Below are positions 9,062 to 19,828 of a stretch of 64,000 bases of DNA, in pieces. The first letter of the stretch is position 1. Each line of letters starts with the position of its first letter. The DNA is from Methanopyrus sp. SNP6. GTDB taxonomy: Archaea; JAADCQ01; Methanopyri; Methanopyrales; Methanopyraceae. Made by a program: the position numbers and the translations under genes. The stretch spans positions 62,001 to 126,000 of the forward strand of contig NZ_CP019436.1 in assembly GCF_002201895.1 (NCBI RefSeq). Reading direction: 5' to 3'. The notes beneath the pieces were generated by a model, which was given only the letters and a program-made list of their open reading frames with translations, was not told the DNA's origin and did not search any database.

Positions 9062-9940
9062 GTGAGGCGCGTGTTGGTAGTCCTCTCCATCGCCCTGGTG
9101 GCTCTGGCGGCTCCGGGACTGGCGGAAGACAAGGTCGCAGCGGTGACCGAGCAGCAGACACAGGCCAGCGAGCAGCAGTCACAGCAGGCGCAAACCACGG
9201 AGCAGCAGACCGAGCAGAAGGCTACCGCGTCGGCGCCCAAGACGGTGGCGCTGAAACTGACGCCGAGCCTTCAGGCGGACTTCACCGTGGACCTGAAGAA
9301 CGGAGAAGCGGTCTTAACTCTGGCCGGAGGCTACTCGCTGGTTGCCGAGGGACAGGACCTGTTGTCAGACGTCCTGACGGCTGCCCTAGCGGGTGCTATC
9401 AACGCTATCGTGGCGCCTATCGACGGTAAGGAGGTACTACCAGGCGTGAAACTGGAGGCCGGAGTGGAGATTCCGACCGTGACCGCGGAGCTGGCAGAGG
9501 ACTGTGGTGTCAAACTGACAGCGACGGTCCTCAATATCGAGGTACCAAAGCTGGACCTCGATCGTGAGTGGAGCGAAACCGTGGAGGACCCGGTGAAAGC
9601 CTGCATCAGCGTGGCTCTACGGCTGCTGCACACGGCCGAGGAACCGTTCATCAAGGCCACTCTAGACCTGCTGACCGGAGCGCTGAAAGTCGTCGTGCAC
9701 CTGTTCGAGCTAGAGGTCAGCCCGTCAGAGGACTACGAGGGACCGTATTTGGAACTCACACCGGTGAACGTGTCGGAGGAACTGATCGACAACGCGACCG
9801 TAACCGCTTACCTGGGAGCGAGCCTATCAGCGTCGACACTGAAATTGTCGCCGACGATCACCTACGAGACGACTACACCACTGAAGCTGCCGGTGACACT
9901 GCCGGAGATTACACTGTGCACCTTCCAGCTTCCGGCCTAA
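9062..9940 (+). CDS. Secreted Gln-rich orphan protein
   Basis: 292 aa. The N terminus is a clear Sec signal peptide (RR, hydrophobic VLVVLSIALVALA, cleavage near PGLAE). It is followed by a low-complexity linker of about 35 residues built from Gln, Thr, Ser and Glu (EQQTQ, EQQSQQ, EQQTEQK), then a beta-rich body with few charges (AVLTLAGGYSLVA, VKLTATVLNIEVPKL) and two Cys. The GTG start at 9062 has GGGGGGTGA upstream and its own TATA box, so it is transcribed alone. The codon bias is strong and regular, as in a well-expressed gene. I do not recognise a family; a cell-surface or S-layer-associated role is only inference. Confidence 0.65.
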   Translation: MRRVLVVLSIALVALAAPGLAEDKVAAVTEQQTQASEQQSQQAQTTEQQTEQKATASAPKTVALKLTPSLQADFTVDLKNGEAVLTLAGGYSLVAEGQDLLSDVLTAALAGAINAIVAPIDGKEVLPGVKLEAGVEIPTVTAELAEDCGVKLTATVLNIEVPKLDLDREWSETVEDPVKACISVALRLLHTAEEPFIKATLDLLTGALKVVVHLFELEVSPSEDYEGPYLELTPVNVSEELIDNATVTAYLGASLSASTLKLSPTITYETTTPLKLPVTLPEITLCTFQLPA

Positions 9941-9959
9941 AGGTGGCCCCCTTACTAAC

Positions 9960-9972
9960 CTCTCATTTTTTA
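9960..9972 (+). terminator. T-run terminator of the secreted-protein gene
   Basis: CCTCTCATTTTTTAG lies 20-30 nt after the stop codon at 9940. A T6 run (9966-9971) without a strong hairpin is the usual archaeal terminator form. Confidence 0.4.
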
Positions 9973-9991
9973 GGATAGGTTCCGTCTCAGG

Positions 9992-10138
9992 TTGCTCCAT
10001 GCCACAACTCCAGACGAATCTCCAATAGTAGAGAGAATTGTTTGCTTTTTCGGGAACTACCTACCCGTCGCGATCTTCGTCGTGAAACCCGACGGGTCGG
10101 TGAAGTTGAGCTTTGGTGTTAATCGAATGTTTATATAA
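9992..10138 (+). other. Short coding-like stretch of uncertain status
   Basis: One frame reads 48 codons from TTG 9992 to TAA 10136-10138, with a plausible protein-like order (TPDESPIVERIVCFF, LPVAIFVVKPDG). There is no good ribosome site and the end is a TATA-like sequence. It could be a small gene, a remnant of a decayed gene, or chance. I see no relative that I recognise. Confidence 0.2.
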
Positions 10139-10139
10139 G
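10130..10139 (+). promoter_or_regulatory. Strong TATA-like box with no protein gene behind it
   Basis: GTTTATATAAGG is the best TATA match in the gap between the secreted-protein gene and valS, which converge on it. The core TTATATAA is nearly symmetric, so direction is not certain. On the plus strand it would start a transcript near 10160. Confidence 0.4.
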
Positions 10140-10154
10140 GAGGCGCTTAAACCT

Positions 10155-10409
10155 GTCACCGATCGCGTCGCCGGCTGTAGGGTCTCGTGTTCCGGATGGA
10201 GGTCCAATGGGGCTACTCGACGGAACCGTCCCACGCTAACGAGCGGGGCGGGCGAAGGGTCCAGCGTCACGCTGGCACGGCAATGTGGGCCCGTGTTTCA
10301 GCGTCAGCACGCCCGACGGCCTGCAAGTGTCACCGATCGGCACGTACACGCTACCGCCGCCGGAGGATTACCGAAAGTCGGTCCAGTTATCGAGTTATCC
10401 GGAAAGGAG
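10155..10409 (+). ncRNA. Candidate structured RNA or gene remnant between convergent genes
   Basis: 255 bp GC-rich stretch behind the TATA box. It contains a perfect 6-bp hairpin with a 3-nt loop (CCAGCG/CGCTGG, 10261-10274) and a 12-nt direct repeat TGTCACCGATCG at 10154-10165 and 10328-10339. One frame from about 10282 (NVGPCFSVSTPDG, then TYTLPPPEDYRKS) looks coding but has an upstream stop and no ribosome site, so a decayed gene is as likely as an RNA. I tested by eye for RNase P and SRP RNA core motifs and did not find them. Confidence 0.25.
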
Positions 10410-13154
<2,745 letters not shown>

Positions 13155-13208
13155 GACCCCGGGAGCCTAAATATCACGGTTCCGGCTGAGCCACCCGATG
13201 GGGTGACG

Positions 13209-13928
13209 GTGTTGAACGGTCATGTGATCCATTCACCCACCTCCAGGGCTTTCCTGCTCTTCCTATCGGCCTGGCTGTTCCTGTCGTTTTTGATGACATT
13301 CCTGTACTTCGTGAGCATCCCCGGGTTCTTCCACGCCCTAGGACTGGAACCCAAGACGGCACTGCTACTGTCCCTCCTATCCATCGTGGGGAGCGCGGTC
13401 AACGTCCCGATCAAACGTATACGCAAGCTAGTCACGGTGCAACACGAGACCTTCGGGTTCTGGGGTATCTCGTACCAGGTACCGGTCCGGCGCTCCGAGG
13501 AGATCGTGATCGCCGTGAACGTCGGGGGCTGTCTGATCCCTATCGCTGTCTCGGTGTACCTCATCGCCACCAACCTCGACCTGTGGCTCCAGTACCTGAT
13601 GGCTACCGCCGTCACCACCGTAGTGTCCTACGCTACCGCGCGAGTCATACCGGGGGTCGGTATTGCGGTCCCGTTCTTCCTCCCCGCGACCGTGGCCGGT
13701 ACGGTGGCCCTGCTGACGGCTAAGGGCGGCGCCGCCAGCGTCGCGTACGTGGCCGGTACGCTCGGGACGCTCATCGGGGCCGACTTGCTCAACCTGAGGA
13801 AGGCTGTGAATTGGGGCGATGCGCCGGTCCTCAGTATCGGAGGGGCCGGCACGTTCGACGCCGTGTTCGTGACGGGTCTCACCGCCGTGTGGATCGCGTA
13901 CGTCCTCTCACCGGGGGCCGGAGCGTGA
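13209..13928 (+). CDS. DUF1614 family membrane protein
   Basis: About 239 aa with six to seven hydrophobic segments. The family markers of DUF1614 are visible: the early NVPIKRI after the second helix, SYATARVIPGVGI in the middle, and the C-terminal signature GGAGTFDAVFVTGL. The start is uncertain among GTG 13203, GTG 13209 and TTG 13212, all behind GATGGGGTGA at 13197-13206. Its last codons overlap the start of hisC by 4 nt, so the two are translationally coupled. Function unknown; the family is common in archaea and thermophilic bacteria. Confidence 0.75.
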   Translation: MLNGHVIHSPTSRAFLLFLSAWLFLSFLMTFLYFVSIPGFFHALGLEPKTALLLSLLSIVGSAVNVPIKRIRKLVTVQHETFGFWGISYQVPVRRSEEIVIAVNVGGCLIPIAVSVYLIATNLDLWLQYLMATAVTTVVSYATARVIPGVGIAVPFFLPATVAGTVALLTAKGGAASVAYVAGTLGTLIGADLLNLRKAVNWGDAPVLSIGGAGTFDAVFVTGLTAVWIAYVLSPGAGA

Positions 13929-15067
13929 GGATCCGGGAAGCCGTGCTGAACATCGACCCGTACGTTCCCGGCAAGTCGAAGGAGGAGATCGCTCGGGAAT
14001 ACGGTATCGAACCGGATGAGATAGTGAAGCTGGGATCCAACGAGAACCCACTGGGTCCTTCACCCAAAGCCGTGAAGGCCGCGAAGCGTGAGCTGGAACA
14101 CCTTCACGAGTACCCGGAGCCGTTAGCACCTCCGTCCCTGTACGAAGCCATCATCGATTACCTGGCGGACCCCCCTTATCCCGCCGGAAAACCAGTGGAG
14201 GTCACGCGGGGGCACCTAGTGGTCGGTGGGGACGGTGCCGACGAGATCATCGACGTGCTGACGCGCGTACTCGTCGACCCGGGCGACCCCGTGGTGATTC
14301 CCGTACCCACCTTCTCGCAGTACGGTATCTCCGCACGGGCGTGCGGTGCCGAGGTCAGGAAGCCCCGCTTCGACCCGGAGCGGGGGTTCAAGCTGGACGA
14401 GGACTCACTGTTCGAGGCCCTCGACCGGAAAGTGCGTCTAGTGTACCTCTGCACCCCGAACAACCCCACTGGCAACCGGATCCGGGAGCGGGTCGTGAGG
14501 GACGTCGTGGAGGAGTGCCGCGGAGTCGTCTTGATCGACCACGCCTACGTCGAGTTCGCCGACCACGACTACACACCGCTGGCGCTCGAGTACGACAACG
14601 TCCTCGTGCTGCGCACGTGTTCCAAAGCGCTGGGCCTGGCCGGGGCCCGGGTCGGTTACGGAATAGCCGATCCTGAGCTGATCGAGCACTTACACCGGAT
14701 CAAACCCGTGTTCAGCCTGACTAGACCTAGTGCGGCCGCAGCCGAGGCCACGTTCCGCGATCGGGACTACGTCGAGAAGTCCGTACGGTTAATGATAGAG
14801 AGTCGAGAGTACCTGTACCGGGAACTCCGGAAGTTAGATCGGTTAACACCGTTCCCCTCGGAGGCCAACTACCTCCTGGTGGACGTTTCCGACACCGGAA
14901 TGAACGCGTCGGAATTCACGGGAGAGCTCCTGAAGCATGGCGTAATAGTACGCGACTGTTCCAGCTTCGAGGGTATAGAGCCGTTTTACGTCCGGGTGTC
15001 TACCGGCACGCTCGAGGAGGATCGAAGGTTCATAGAAGTCGTGAAAGAAGTGCTGCTCGAGGAGTGA
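13925..15067 (+). CDS. hisC: Histidinol-phosphate aminotransferase
   Basis: PLP enzyme that converts imidazole acetol phosphate and glutamate to histidinol phosphate in histidine synthesis. 380 aa with the class I/II fold: KLGSNENPLGPSPKA at the N terminus, NNPTGN in the middle, and the Schiff-base lysine in TCSKALGLAGARVGY. The C-terminal Arg that binds the substrate carboxylate lies in YVRVSTG. The GTG start overlaps the upstream stop (GTGA). No other his gene is in the window. Confidence 0.92.
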   Translation: MRIREAVLNIDPYVPGKSKEEIAREYGIEPDEIVKLGSNENPLGPSPKAVKAAKRELEHLHEYPEPLAPPSLYEAIIDYLADPPYPAGKPVEVTRGHLVVGGDGADEIIDVLTRVLVDPGDPVVIPVPTFSQYGISARACGAEVRKPRFDPERGFKLDEDSLFEALDRKVRLVYLCTPNNPTGNRIRERVVRDVVEECRGVVLIDHAYVEFADHDYTPLALEYDNVLVLRTCSKALGLAGARVGYGIADPELIEHLHRIKPVFSLTRPSAAAAEATFRDRDYVEKSVRLMIESREYLYRELRKLDRLTPFPSEANYLLVDVSDTGMNASEFTGELLKHGVIVRDCSSFEGIEPFYVRVSTGTLEEDRRFIEVVKEVLLEE

Positions 15068-15075
15068 CGCAACGC

Positions 15076-15124
15076 GCCGTAGTAAGCGACACTACGATCC
15101 GTGCACATAAGTCGCAGCTACGGC
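15076..15124. terminator. Two-step hairpin between convergent genes
   Basis: GCCGTAG (15076-15082) pairs with CTACGGC (15118-15124), and inside it GCGAC (15086-15090) pairs with GTCGC (15111-15115), leaving a small TAA/AG internal loop and a 20-nt loop. It lies 8 nt after the hisC stop and 13 nt beyond the end of the minus-strand radical SAM gene. A two-way terminator or a small structured RNA are both possible. Confidence 0.35.
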
Positions 15125-15136
15125 ACTCTGAGTTGC

Positions 15137-15979
15137 TTAGCGCACTAATTCATCGAGTAGCTCGTGTAGAGGTGTGAAACGTCGTTCAGGGGCTGGAGTG
15201 CCGGGATTCGGGGAGTACCGGACGCTCCGGAGGTCGACGAATCCCAGCTCGTCCTCCATTCTCTCCTCGAGCCTTCCGAGACTGTCAACCCAGCACGCTG
15301 GGAATCTGACGTCGAATCCGAGCTCTTCGAACTTCTCGGCCCAGTCCAGCAGGGATCCGACCACGTTGTAATGGTCCCGTAAGCCGATCCGTTTGAGTCT
15401 CTCTACGGATTTCTTCCCGAAGGGTATCAGGGGTTGTACGAAGACCTCAGCGGGTTCTATCTCGGTGTTGGCGAGCCCCTGGGGCAGGTCGTCGTTGATA
15501 CCGGGTAGGTACAGTGAACGGACCACGGGACAGTCCGTGTTCTCGGCGAATCGCAGCGTCCTTTCGGGCCCTACACCGTGGAGGCGCCGATAAACGTCGG
15601 GACACGTGACGTCGATGCTCACCATCACCAGGTCACAGATCTCCGACAGCTCCGGGGCCAGATCGGGTCTGTATCCTCTGGTCTGGAGGTCTATCCTGTC
15701 GAAAAGTCCGGCCTCTCGGACAGTTTCCAGGATATCGATCAATTCTCTCCCGAGGACCGTGGGTTCCCCGTACTGAGAGACTGTAAGGCACCCACGGGGT
15801 TCCCCGTACAGTCCCGGTTTCACGACCATACCCACGTTCTTCGCGTAGCGTGCGTAGCAATGAGGGCACTTGTACGGACAGGATGTGGTCAACTCGAGCG
15901 TCGGATGGTGAGGACCTTCCCCTTCGGCCCCAGGACACCCCTCGCAGTGACGTGATGTCGGCAGGCTTAAGCGCGTCAC
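15137..15979 (-). CDS. Radical SAM protein of unknown function
   Basis: 280 aa. The 4Fe-4S cluster motif is C34-x3-C38-x2-C41 (TTSCPYKCPHCYAR). A second Cys pair upstream, HCEGC at 11-15, may bind another metal. The barrel that follows shows GLTVSQYGEPTVLG-like (the GGEP equivalent as YGEPT), DLQTRGYRPDL and VMVSIDVTCPDVY strands. The C-terminal part has a single Cys (FPACWVD). The start lies 26 bp from that of cbiE on the other strand, so the two genes share a promoter region. It does not look like MoaA, PqqE or Elp3; family not recognised beyond the superfamily. Confidence 0.7.
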   Translation of the reverse strand: MTRLSLPTSRHCEGCPGAEGEGPHHPTLELTTSCPYKCPHCYARYAKNVGMVVKPGLYGEPRGCLTVSQYGEPTVLGRELIDILETVREAGLFDRIDLQTRGYRPDLAPELSEICDLVMVSIDVTCPDVYRRLHGVGPERTLRFAENTDCPVVRSLYLPGINDDLPQGLANTEIEPAEVFVQPLIPFGKKSVERLKRIGLRDHYNVVGSLLDWAEKFEELGFDVRFPACWVDSLGRLEERMEDELGFVDLRSVRYSPNPGTPAPERRFTPLHELLDELVR

Positions 15980-16005
15980 GGTCGAGATCCCCCAAGGGGC
16001 TTCCG

Positions 16006-16647
16006 GTGCAGATAGTCGGGGTCGGTCCGAATCCGGCGAGGTTTCTGACGGTCGAGGCGATCGAACGAATCTTGCAAGCGGATCTACTGATCAGTAGTGA
16101 GTCGATGCTCCGAGAGATCGACGGATTCAGGATCGAGGCGGAGATAGACCTCTCCGACAAGGAGATAGTTGTCTGGGACGGTTCCGTTCGGGAGACGCTG
16201 ACGGAGTACGCGGACAACGATCCGGTGGTGATCGCCAGAGGCGATCCGACCTACATGGGTGTCGGGAGGCTGGCGTCGTTACTTTTTGACGACGTCAAAA
16301 TCGTGCCGGGGGTATCCTCACTGCAGGCGTTGACGGCCCGGTTCGGTCTGGGCTTTCACGAGGTCGAAGCGCACGTCAACCTTCACAGCGGGAAGGACGT
16401 TAAAAAGGTCGTAGAGAACCTAGGAGCCGGTCGTACCACAGCGGTACTGTTCGGTAAGGTTCGACCGGCGAAAGTCGTCGAAGTCATTGAGTCGACGGGC
16501 CTAAACGTAAAAGTGATCGCTGGAGAGCGATTATGGTACCCGGACGAGCGTCTCGCGACCGAACTGCACTCGTTACGGGACTTTTCCGAGTTCACGGTGG
16601 CGATATTCGAGCCGGATCATGCTAGTTCGAAACCCACGTTAAGGTAA
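16006..16647 (+). CDS. cbiE: Cobalt-precorrin-7 C5-methyltransferase
   Basis: Methylates C5 of the corrin ring in anaerobic cobamide synthesis. 213 aa with the tetrapyrrole methylase fold: VQIVGVGPNPARFLT at the start, VVIARGDPTYMGVG at the SAM site and PGVSSLQALTARFGL after it, the order typical of CbiE. The GTG at 16006 is chosen because AAGGGG at 15994-15999 lies 6 nt upstream; an ATG at 15955 would add 17 residues inside the divergent gene's leader. A possible TATA element (CTTAAGC, 15966-15972) is also there. CbiT is not fused. Confidence 0.85.
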   Translation: MQIVGVGPNPARFLTVEAIERILQADLLISSESMLREIDGFRIEAEIDLSDKEIVVWDGSVRETLTEYADNDPVVIARGDPTYMGVGRLASLLFDDVKIVPGVSSLQALTARFGLGFHEVEAHVNLHSGKDVKKVVENLGAGRTTAVLFGKVRPAKVVEVIESTGLNVKVIAGERLWYPDERLATELHSLRDFSEFTVAIFEPDHASSKPTLR

Positions 16648-16675
16648 CGATCACGGTATGAGGGGGGAAGAGACC

Positions 16676-18184
16676 TTGGCGGAAGTCGTGTTGACAATGG
16701 ATCGTACGCTGGCCAGCAATTACCGCGGCGGCATGTTCATGGGGTTCAGTGCCTGCGTACCGAAGGGTATCATACCCGACTGGCTATACTTCTCGGTGTT
16801 CTGCCCAAGCGTCGAGTACGACGGGGAAACTGGGGAAGTTAAGGAAGCCCCCTTGGGTATACGGCGTATCGAGGCGCAGCTGCGTCGGGAAGGTTACGAC
16901 GTGACCGTGGTCCACCCGGATGCCGTTCACAAAGCCATCGACGAGGACACCATCGCGGTCGGAATTTCCGAGATAGATCCCCAGGGGATGGGTCCGGCTA
17001 CGACGACTTTCACGTCCTTCTCCGGTAAGCCGGCGTACATGAAGGTGTGCTTCGAGGACCTCATGGATAGAATCCGCGAGCTAAAGGATCGCTACGAGTT
17101 CGGAGTGTTCATGGGAGGACCGGGCGCTTGGCAGGTCGCCGAGACGTTCCCACGCTTCGGAATCGACTTCCTGATAATGGGTGAAGGGGAGTACGTGGTC
17201 GGAGAGGTCGTACGCAGGATTGAGGAGGGGGACCGCGGTCCCGAGATCGTCCGCGGCGAGCCGGTAGCGGCGGAGGATATACCAACCATTGTCAACCCTA
17301 CTACCAACGGAATCGTCGAGGTGGCCCGTGGCTGCGGTCGCGGATGCAAGTTCTGCAGTCCGGACATGCGCGAGCTCAGGAGTTTCCCACTAAGTAAGAT
17401 CCTGGAAGACGTCGACGTTAACGTACGCAGAGGCCATGAGGAGATATTACTCCACGCGGAGGACGTATTGCGATACAAGGCGGACGGGTGGCGGCCGAAC
17501 GTCGAAGCGGTGCTGGAGCTGTTTTCGGCCGTAATGGATCAACCGGGAGTTAAACGCGTCAGCGTTAGTCACGTAGCACTTTCGACTGTCTGTCAGTTCG
17601 ACGAGAGGCTAGGGGAAATCTCGGAGGTGGCGGGTGTGGGTGAGCTCATACCCTGGATGGGAGCACAAGTAGGTGTGGAAACAGGCAGTCCGAGGTTGAT
17701 GGCCGAGCACATGCCTGGGAAGGTGGCCCCATACAAGGTGGAGGAGTGGCCAGACGTCGTCGAGCAAGCGTTCGGGATCATGAACGATCATGGTTGGGTG
17801 CCTTGCGGAACCCTCATCTTGGGACTACCGGGTGAGACCGAGGACGACGTCATGATGACAGTCGAACTCTTGGACCGATTGCGGGATTACAAGAGCTTCA
17901 TCGTGCCGCTGTTTTTCGTGCCGATCGGCGAATCCAGACTGAGCGATCACGATTTCTTCACCCCGAAAAAACTCACCGAGGCGCACTGGGAGATCATCTT
18001 GAAGTGCGTCGACCACGACCTGAAGTGGTTGCCGGAGCTATACGAGGAATACGCTCGAGCCAACGGACACGGGCCACTGGTGAAGTTGGCGATCCGAGCG
18101 CTGACGTGGTACGGACGTCGGAAGATCTTCAAATCTGCCCTCAGGTGGTGCTCGAGAGAAATCGTGGAGGCGGTGTTAGGGTAG
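16676..18184 (+). CDS. B12-binding domain radical SAM protein
   Basis: About 502 aa. The N-terminal ~200 residues are a cobalamin-binding-like Rossmann domain (RRIEAQLRREGYDVTVVHPDAV, then FGVFMGGPGAW and FLIMGEGEYVVGEVV). The radical SAM core follows with the cluster motif C-x3-C-x2-C in ARGCGRGCKFCSP. Later strands include GAQVGVETGSPRLM and CGTLILGLPGETEDDV, typical of B12-dependent radical SAM enzymes. A TTG at 16676 with GGGGGGAAG upstream is the favoured start; ATG 16658 is the alternative. Substrate unknown. Methanogen members of this group methylate methyl-CoM reductase or tetrahydromethanopterin, which would fit the genus, but nothing here decides it. The next gene starts right at its stop. 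Confidence 0.7.
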   Translation: MAEVVLTMDRTLASNYRGGMFMGFSACVPKGIIPDWLYFSVFCPSVEYDGETGEVKEAPLGIRRIEAQLRREGYDVTVVHPDAVHKAIDEDTIAVGISEIDPQGMGPATTTFTSFSGKPAYMKVCFEDLMDRIRELKDRYEFGVFMGGPGAWQVAETFPRFGIDFLIMGEGEYVVGEVVRRIEEGDRGPEIVRGEPVAAEDIPTIVNPTTNGIVEVARGCGRGCKFCSPDMRELRSFPLSKILEDVDVNVRRGHEEILLHAEDVLRYKADGWRPNVEAVLELFSAVMDQPGVKRVSVSHVALSTVCQFDERLGEISEVAGVGELIPWMGAQVGVETGSPRLMAEHMPGKVAPYKVEEWPDVVEQAFGIMNDHGWVPCGTLILGLPGETEDDVMMTVELLDRLRDYKSFIVPLFFVPIGESRLSDHDFFTPKKLTEAHWEIILKCVDHDLKWLPELYEEYARANGHGPLVKLAIRALTWYGRRKIFKSALRWCSREIVEAVLG

Positions 18185-18502
18185 ATGGAGTGTCGTGTGA
18201 AAGTGTTCATCTGCGCGGACGGACGACCCGTGATGGGTCCAGGCCGGTACGCACTGCTGAAGGCAATTTCCGAGGAGGGAACTGTCAAAAAAGCGGCGGA
18301 GCGGCTGGGCTGGTCGTACGGGTACGCCAGGAGGAGCATCGAGGCCCTCGAGAGGGCGTTCGGTCGCAAAGTCGTCAGAACTGAGAGGGGAGGACCCGAG
18401 GGCGGCCGGGCTTCACTCACGGACTTCGGCCGTAAGTTGGTCGAGGAGTACGAGCGGGCCGTAAAGGAGGTCCGTGAGAAGGACCTCAAGCCGATTCTCT
18501 GA
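18185..18502 (+). CDS. ModE-like winged-helix DNA-binding protein
   Basis: 105 aa. The whole protein is one LysR/ModE-type HTH: a first strand KVFICADGRPVMGPGRYALL, then ISEEGTVKKAAERLGWSYGYARRSIEALE as the helix-turn-helix, and the wing with the glycine-rich loop RGGPEGGRASLTDFG. It lacks the molybdate-binding TOBE domains of full ModE. The ATG immediately follows the stop of the B12 radical SAM gene, so they share a transcript. Its 3' end overlaps the end of the convergent phosphoesterase gene by 17 bp. It may sense or control metal-cofactor genes, but no ligand is visible. Confidence 0.8.
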   Translation: MECRVKVFICADGRPVMGPGRYALLKAISEEGTVKKAAERLGWSYGYARRSIEALERAFGRKVVRTERGGPEGGRASLTDFGRKLVEEYERAVKEVREKDLKPIL

Positions 18503-19298
18503 GGATGTCCGATATTCCCTTAACGCGCATTAGGCGGTACTCTCCTCCCTCGACCACCGGTTTGTATCGGGCTAGCTCCAGTTTGCGCTCCGTCGTTATT
18601 TCGTACAGGTTGACGATGACGGCGTCCTCCGAGAACTCGATCACGTTGAAAGAGTTCCTGCTGTACCCACGGAGCTTGGTAGCCGAGAACGTGCCTGCGT
18701 TCACCACCACGGTATCCTCCACCTTCGCCGCGAACGGCACGTGTCGGTGACCACACAGGACTAGGTCAACACCGTACTTGATACAGAGGTTGATCATCTC
18801 GCCGGCATCCACGAGCACGTTCCTCTCCCTACCCGCACCCGGTACAGGGAGCAAGTGATGGTGCATCGCGACGCACTTGCAAGCGCTGTCCGGAATGCGT
18901 CCAAGGATCTTTTCCAACCATTCCTGTCGTTCTCTTCCGAGCTGGCCGTAATCGACGTCCGGCTCCGACGAGTCCAACCCTACCACGTAAAGATCGGCCG
19001 AGATACGCTCGACCCTGTATCGGTCTCCGAACACGTCTTCGAAGATCATCCATCCGAGGTTTCTCGCGTCGTGGTTGCCAGGGACGGGGACCACTGGTGC
19101 TTCTATCTTTTCAAGCAGCAAGGACGCCTCCTCGTACTCGCGGACTACCCCGTTGTCGGTGAGATCACCGGTGACAATGACCACATCAGGTCCGATCTCG
19201 TTAACTTGATCGATACCATGATAGAAAATCTTGGGGTTCCAGCTCTTTCGGTACGGTGAAATGTGGAGGTCGGAAATGTGAACGATCTTGGCGTTCAA
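18486..19298 (-). CDS. Calcineurin-type metallophosphoesterase (Icc family)
   Basis: 270 aa. All metal ligands of the family are present: D10-x-H12 (ISDLHIS), GD in VTGDLTDN, GNHD in VPGNHDAR, a later HHHLLP and the final GHRH in LCGHRHVP. The N-terminal order resembles Icc/CpdA cyclic-nucleotide phosphodiesterases. It is the last gene of a three-gene operon with A2 and the methanogenesis marker protein; its ATG overlaps the preceding stop by 4 nt. No substrate can be read from the sequence. Confidence 0.85.
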   Translation of the reverse strand: MNAKIVHISDLHISPYRKSWNPKIFYHGIDQVNEIGPDVVIVTGDLTDNGVVREYEEASLLLEKIEAPVVPVPGNHDARNLGWMIFEDVFGDRYRVERISADLYVVGLDSSEPDVDYGQLGRERQEWLEKILGRIPDSACKCVAMHHHLLPVPGAGRERNVLVDAGEMINLCIKYGVDLVLCGHRHVPFAAKVEDTVVVNAGTFSATKLRGYSRNSFNVIEFSEDAVIVNLYEITTERKLELARYKPVVEGGEYRLMRVKGISDILRESA

Positions 19299-19828
19299 TC
19301 ACCCTTGCCCCATGACTTCAACAGCTTCACGGCTCTCACCGGGTCTCCGTCCGCCTCCTCCAACGCACGTCTCGCCTCTTCTTCCGATACTCCGGCAGCC
19401 TCCGCCACAGCCTCGACGGTCTTGTCATCCGGCTCGGATTCCTTGGTCTCCCGTAGGATTTCCTCCAGATCCTTCTTTCCAAGGAGGTACTCCGACAGCT
19501 TCTTCTTCCACCACATGTACTCCTCAGGACTCATTCCGATGCGCTGCAGCGTCGAGTCCCGCAACGGACACGGCTTGGTGATCTTGCAACACCATACTAA
19601 ACCACCGAAGCACGTGTTCTTCCCAGAACCCAGCGGGGTCTTCTTCGCGAATTCCTTTTTCCTCCGTACGTATTCCTCTGGATCTAGGTCCGCCTCGTCT
19701 AACGCGTGAAAGATCGGACAAGGTTTTACGGGTGGGCAGCAGAAGGCGAGCGCTTCCGGGGGTCCTCCACGACACACGTGCGACGGGGCGTCTGGCCAAC
19801 CTTCCTTAACAGCGTTCATACCTATCAC
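19295..19828 (-). CDS. Methanogenesis marker protein 9-type Cys-rich protein with UBA-like tail
   Basis: 177 aa. The N-terminal ~95 residues are rich in Cys in two similar blocks: [20 protein letters not shown] and [16 protein letters not shown], each followed by a D/S-PEEY helix. This C-x-GG..CC..CP pattern is that of methanogenesis marker 9, found only in methanogens. The cysteines could hold an Fe-S cluster. The last ~45 residues ([25 protein letters not shown] and beyond) are a UBA/NAC-type three-helix domain. It sits between A2 and a phosphoesterase with 4-nt overlaps on both sides, so it probably works with A2 on methyl-CoM reductase. Family name given from memory of the motif. Confidence 0.7.
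   Translation of the reverse strand: MIGMNAVKEGWPDAPSHVCRGGPPEALAFCCPPVKPCPIFHALDEADLDPEEYVRRKKEFAKKTPLGSGKNTCFGGLVWCCKITKPCPLRDSTLQRIGMSPEEYMWWKKKLSEYLLGKKDLEEILRETKESEPDDKTVEAVAEAAGVSEEEARRALEEADGDPVRAVKLLKSWGKGD

Noticed and set aside
10140-10409. RNase P or SRP RNA in the gap before valS
   Set aside because: None of the conserved core sequences (GAGGAAAGUCC, ACAGAA, GGAAGC-type loop) was found.
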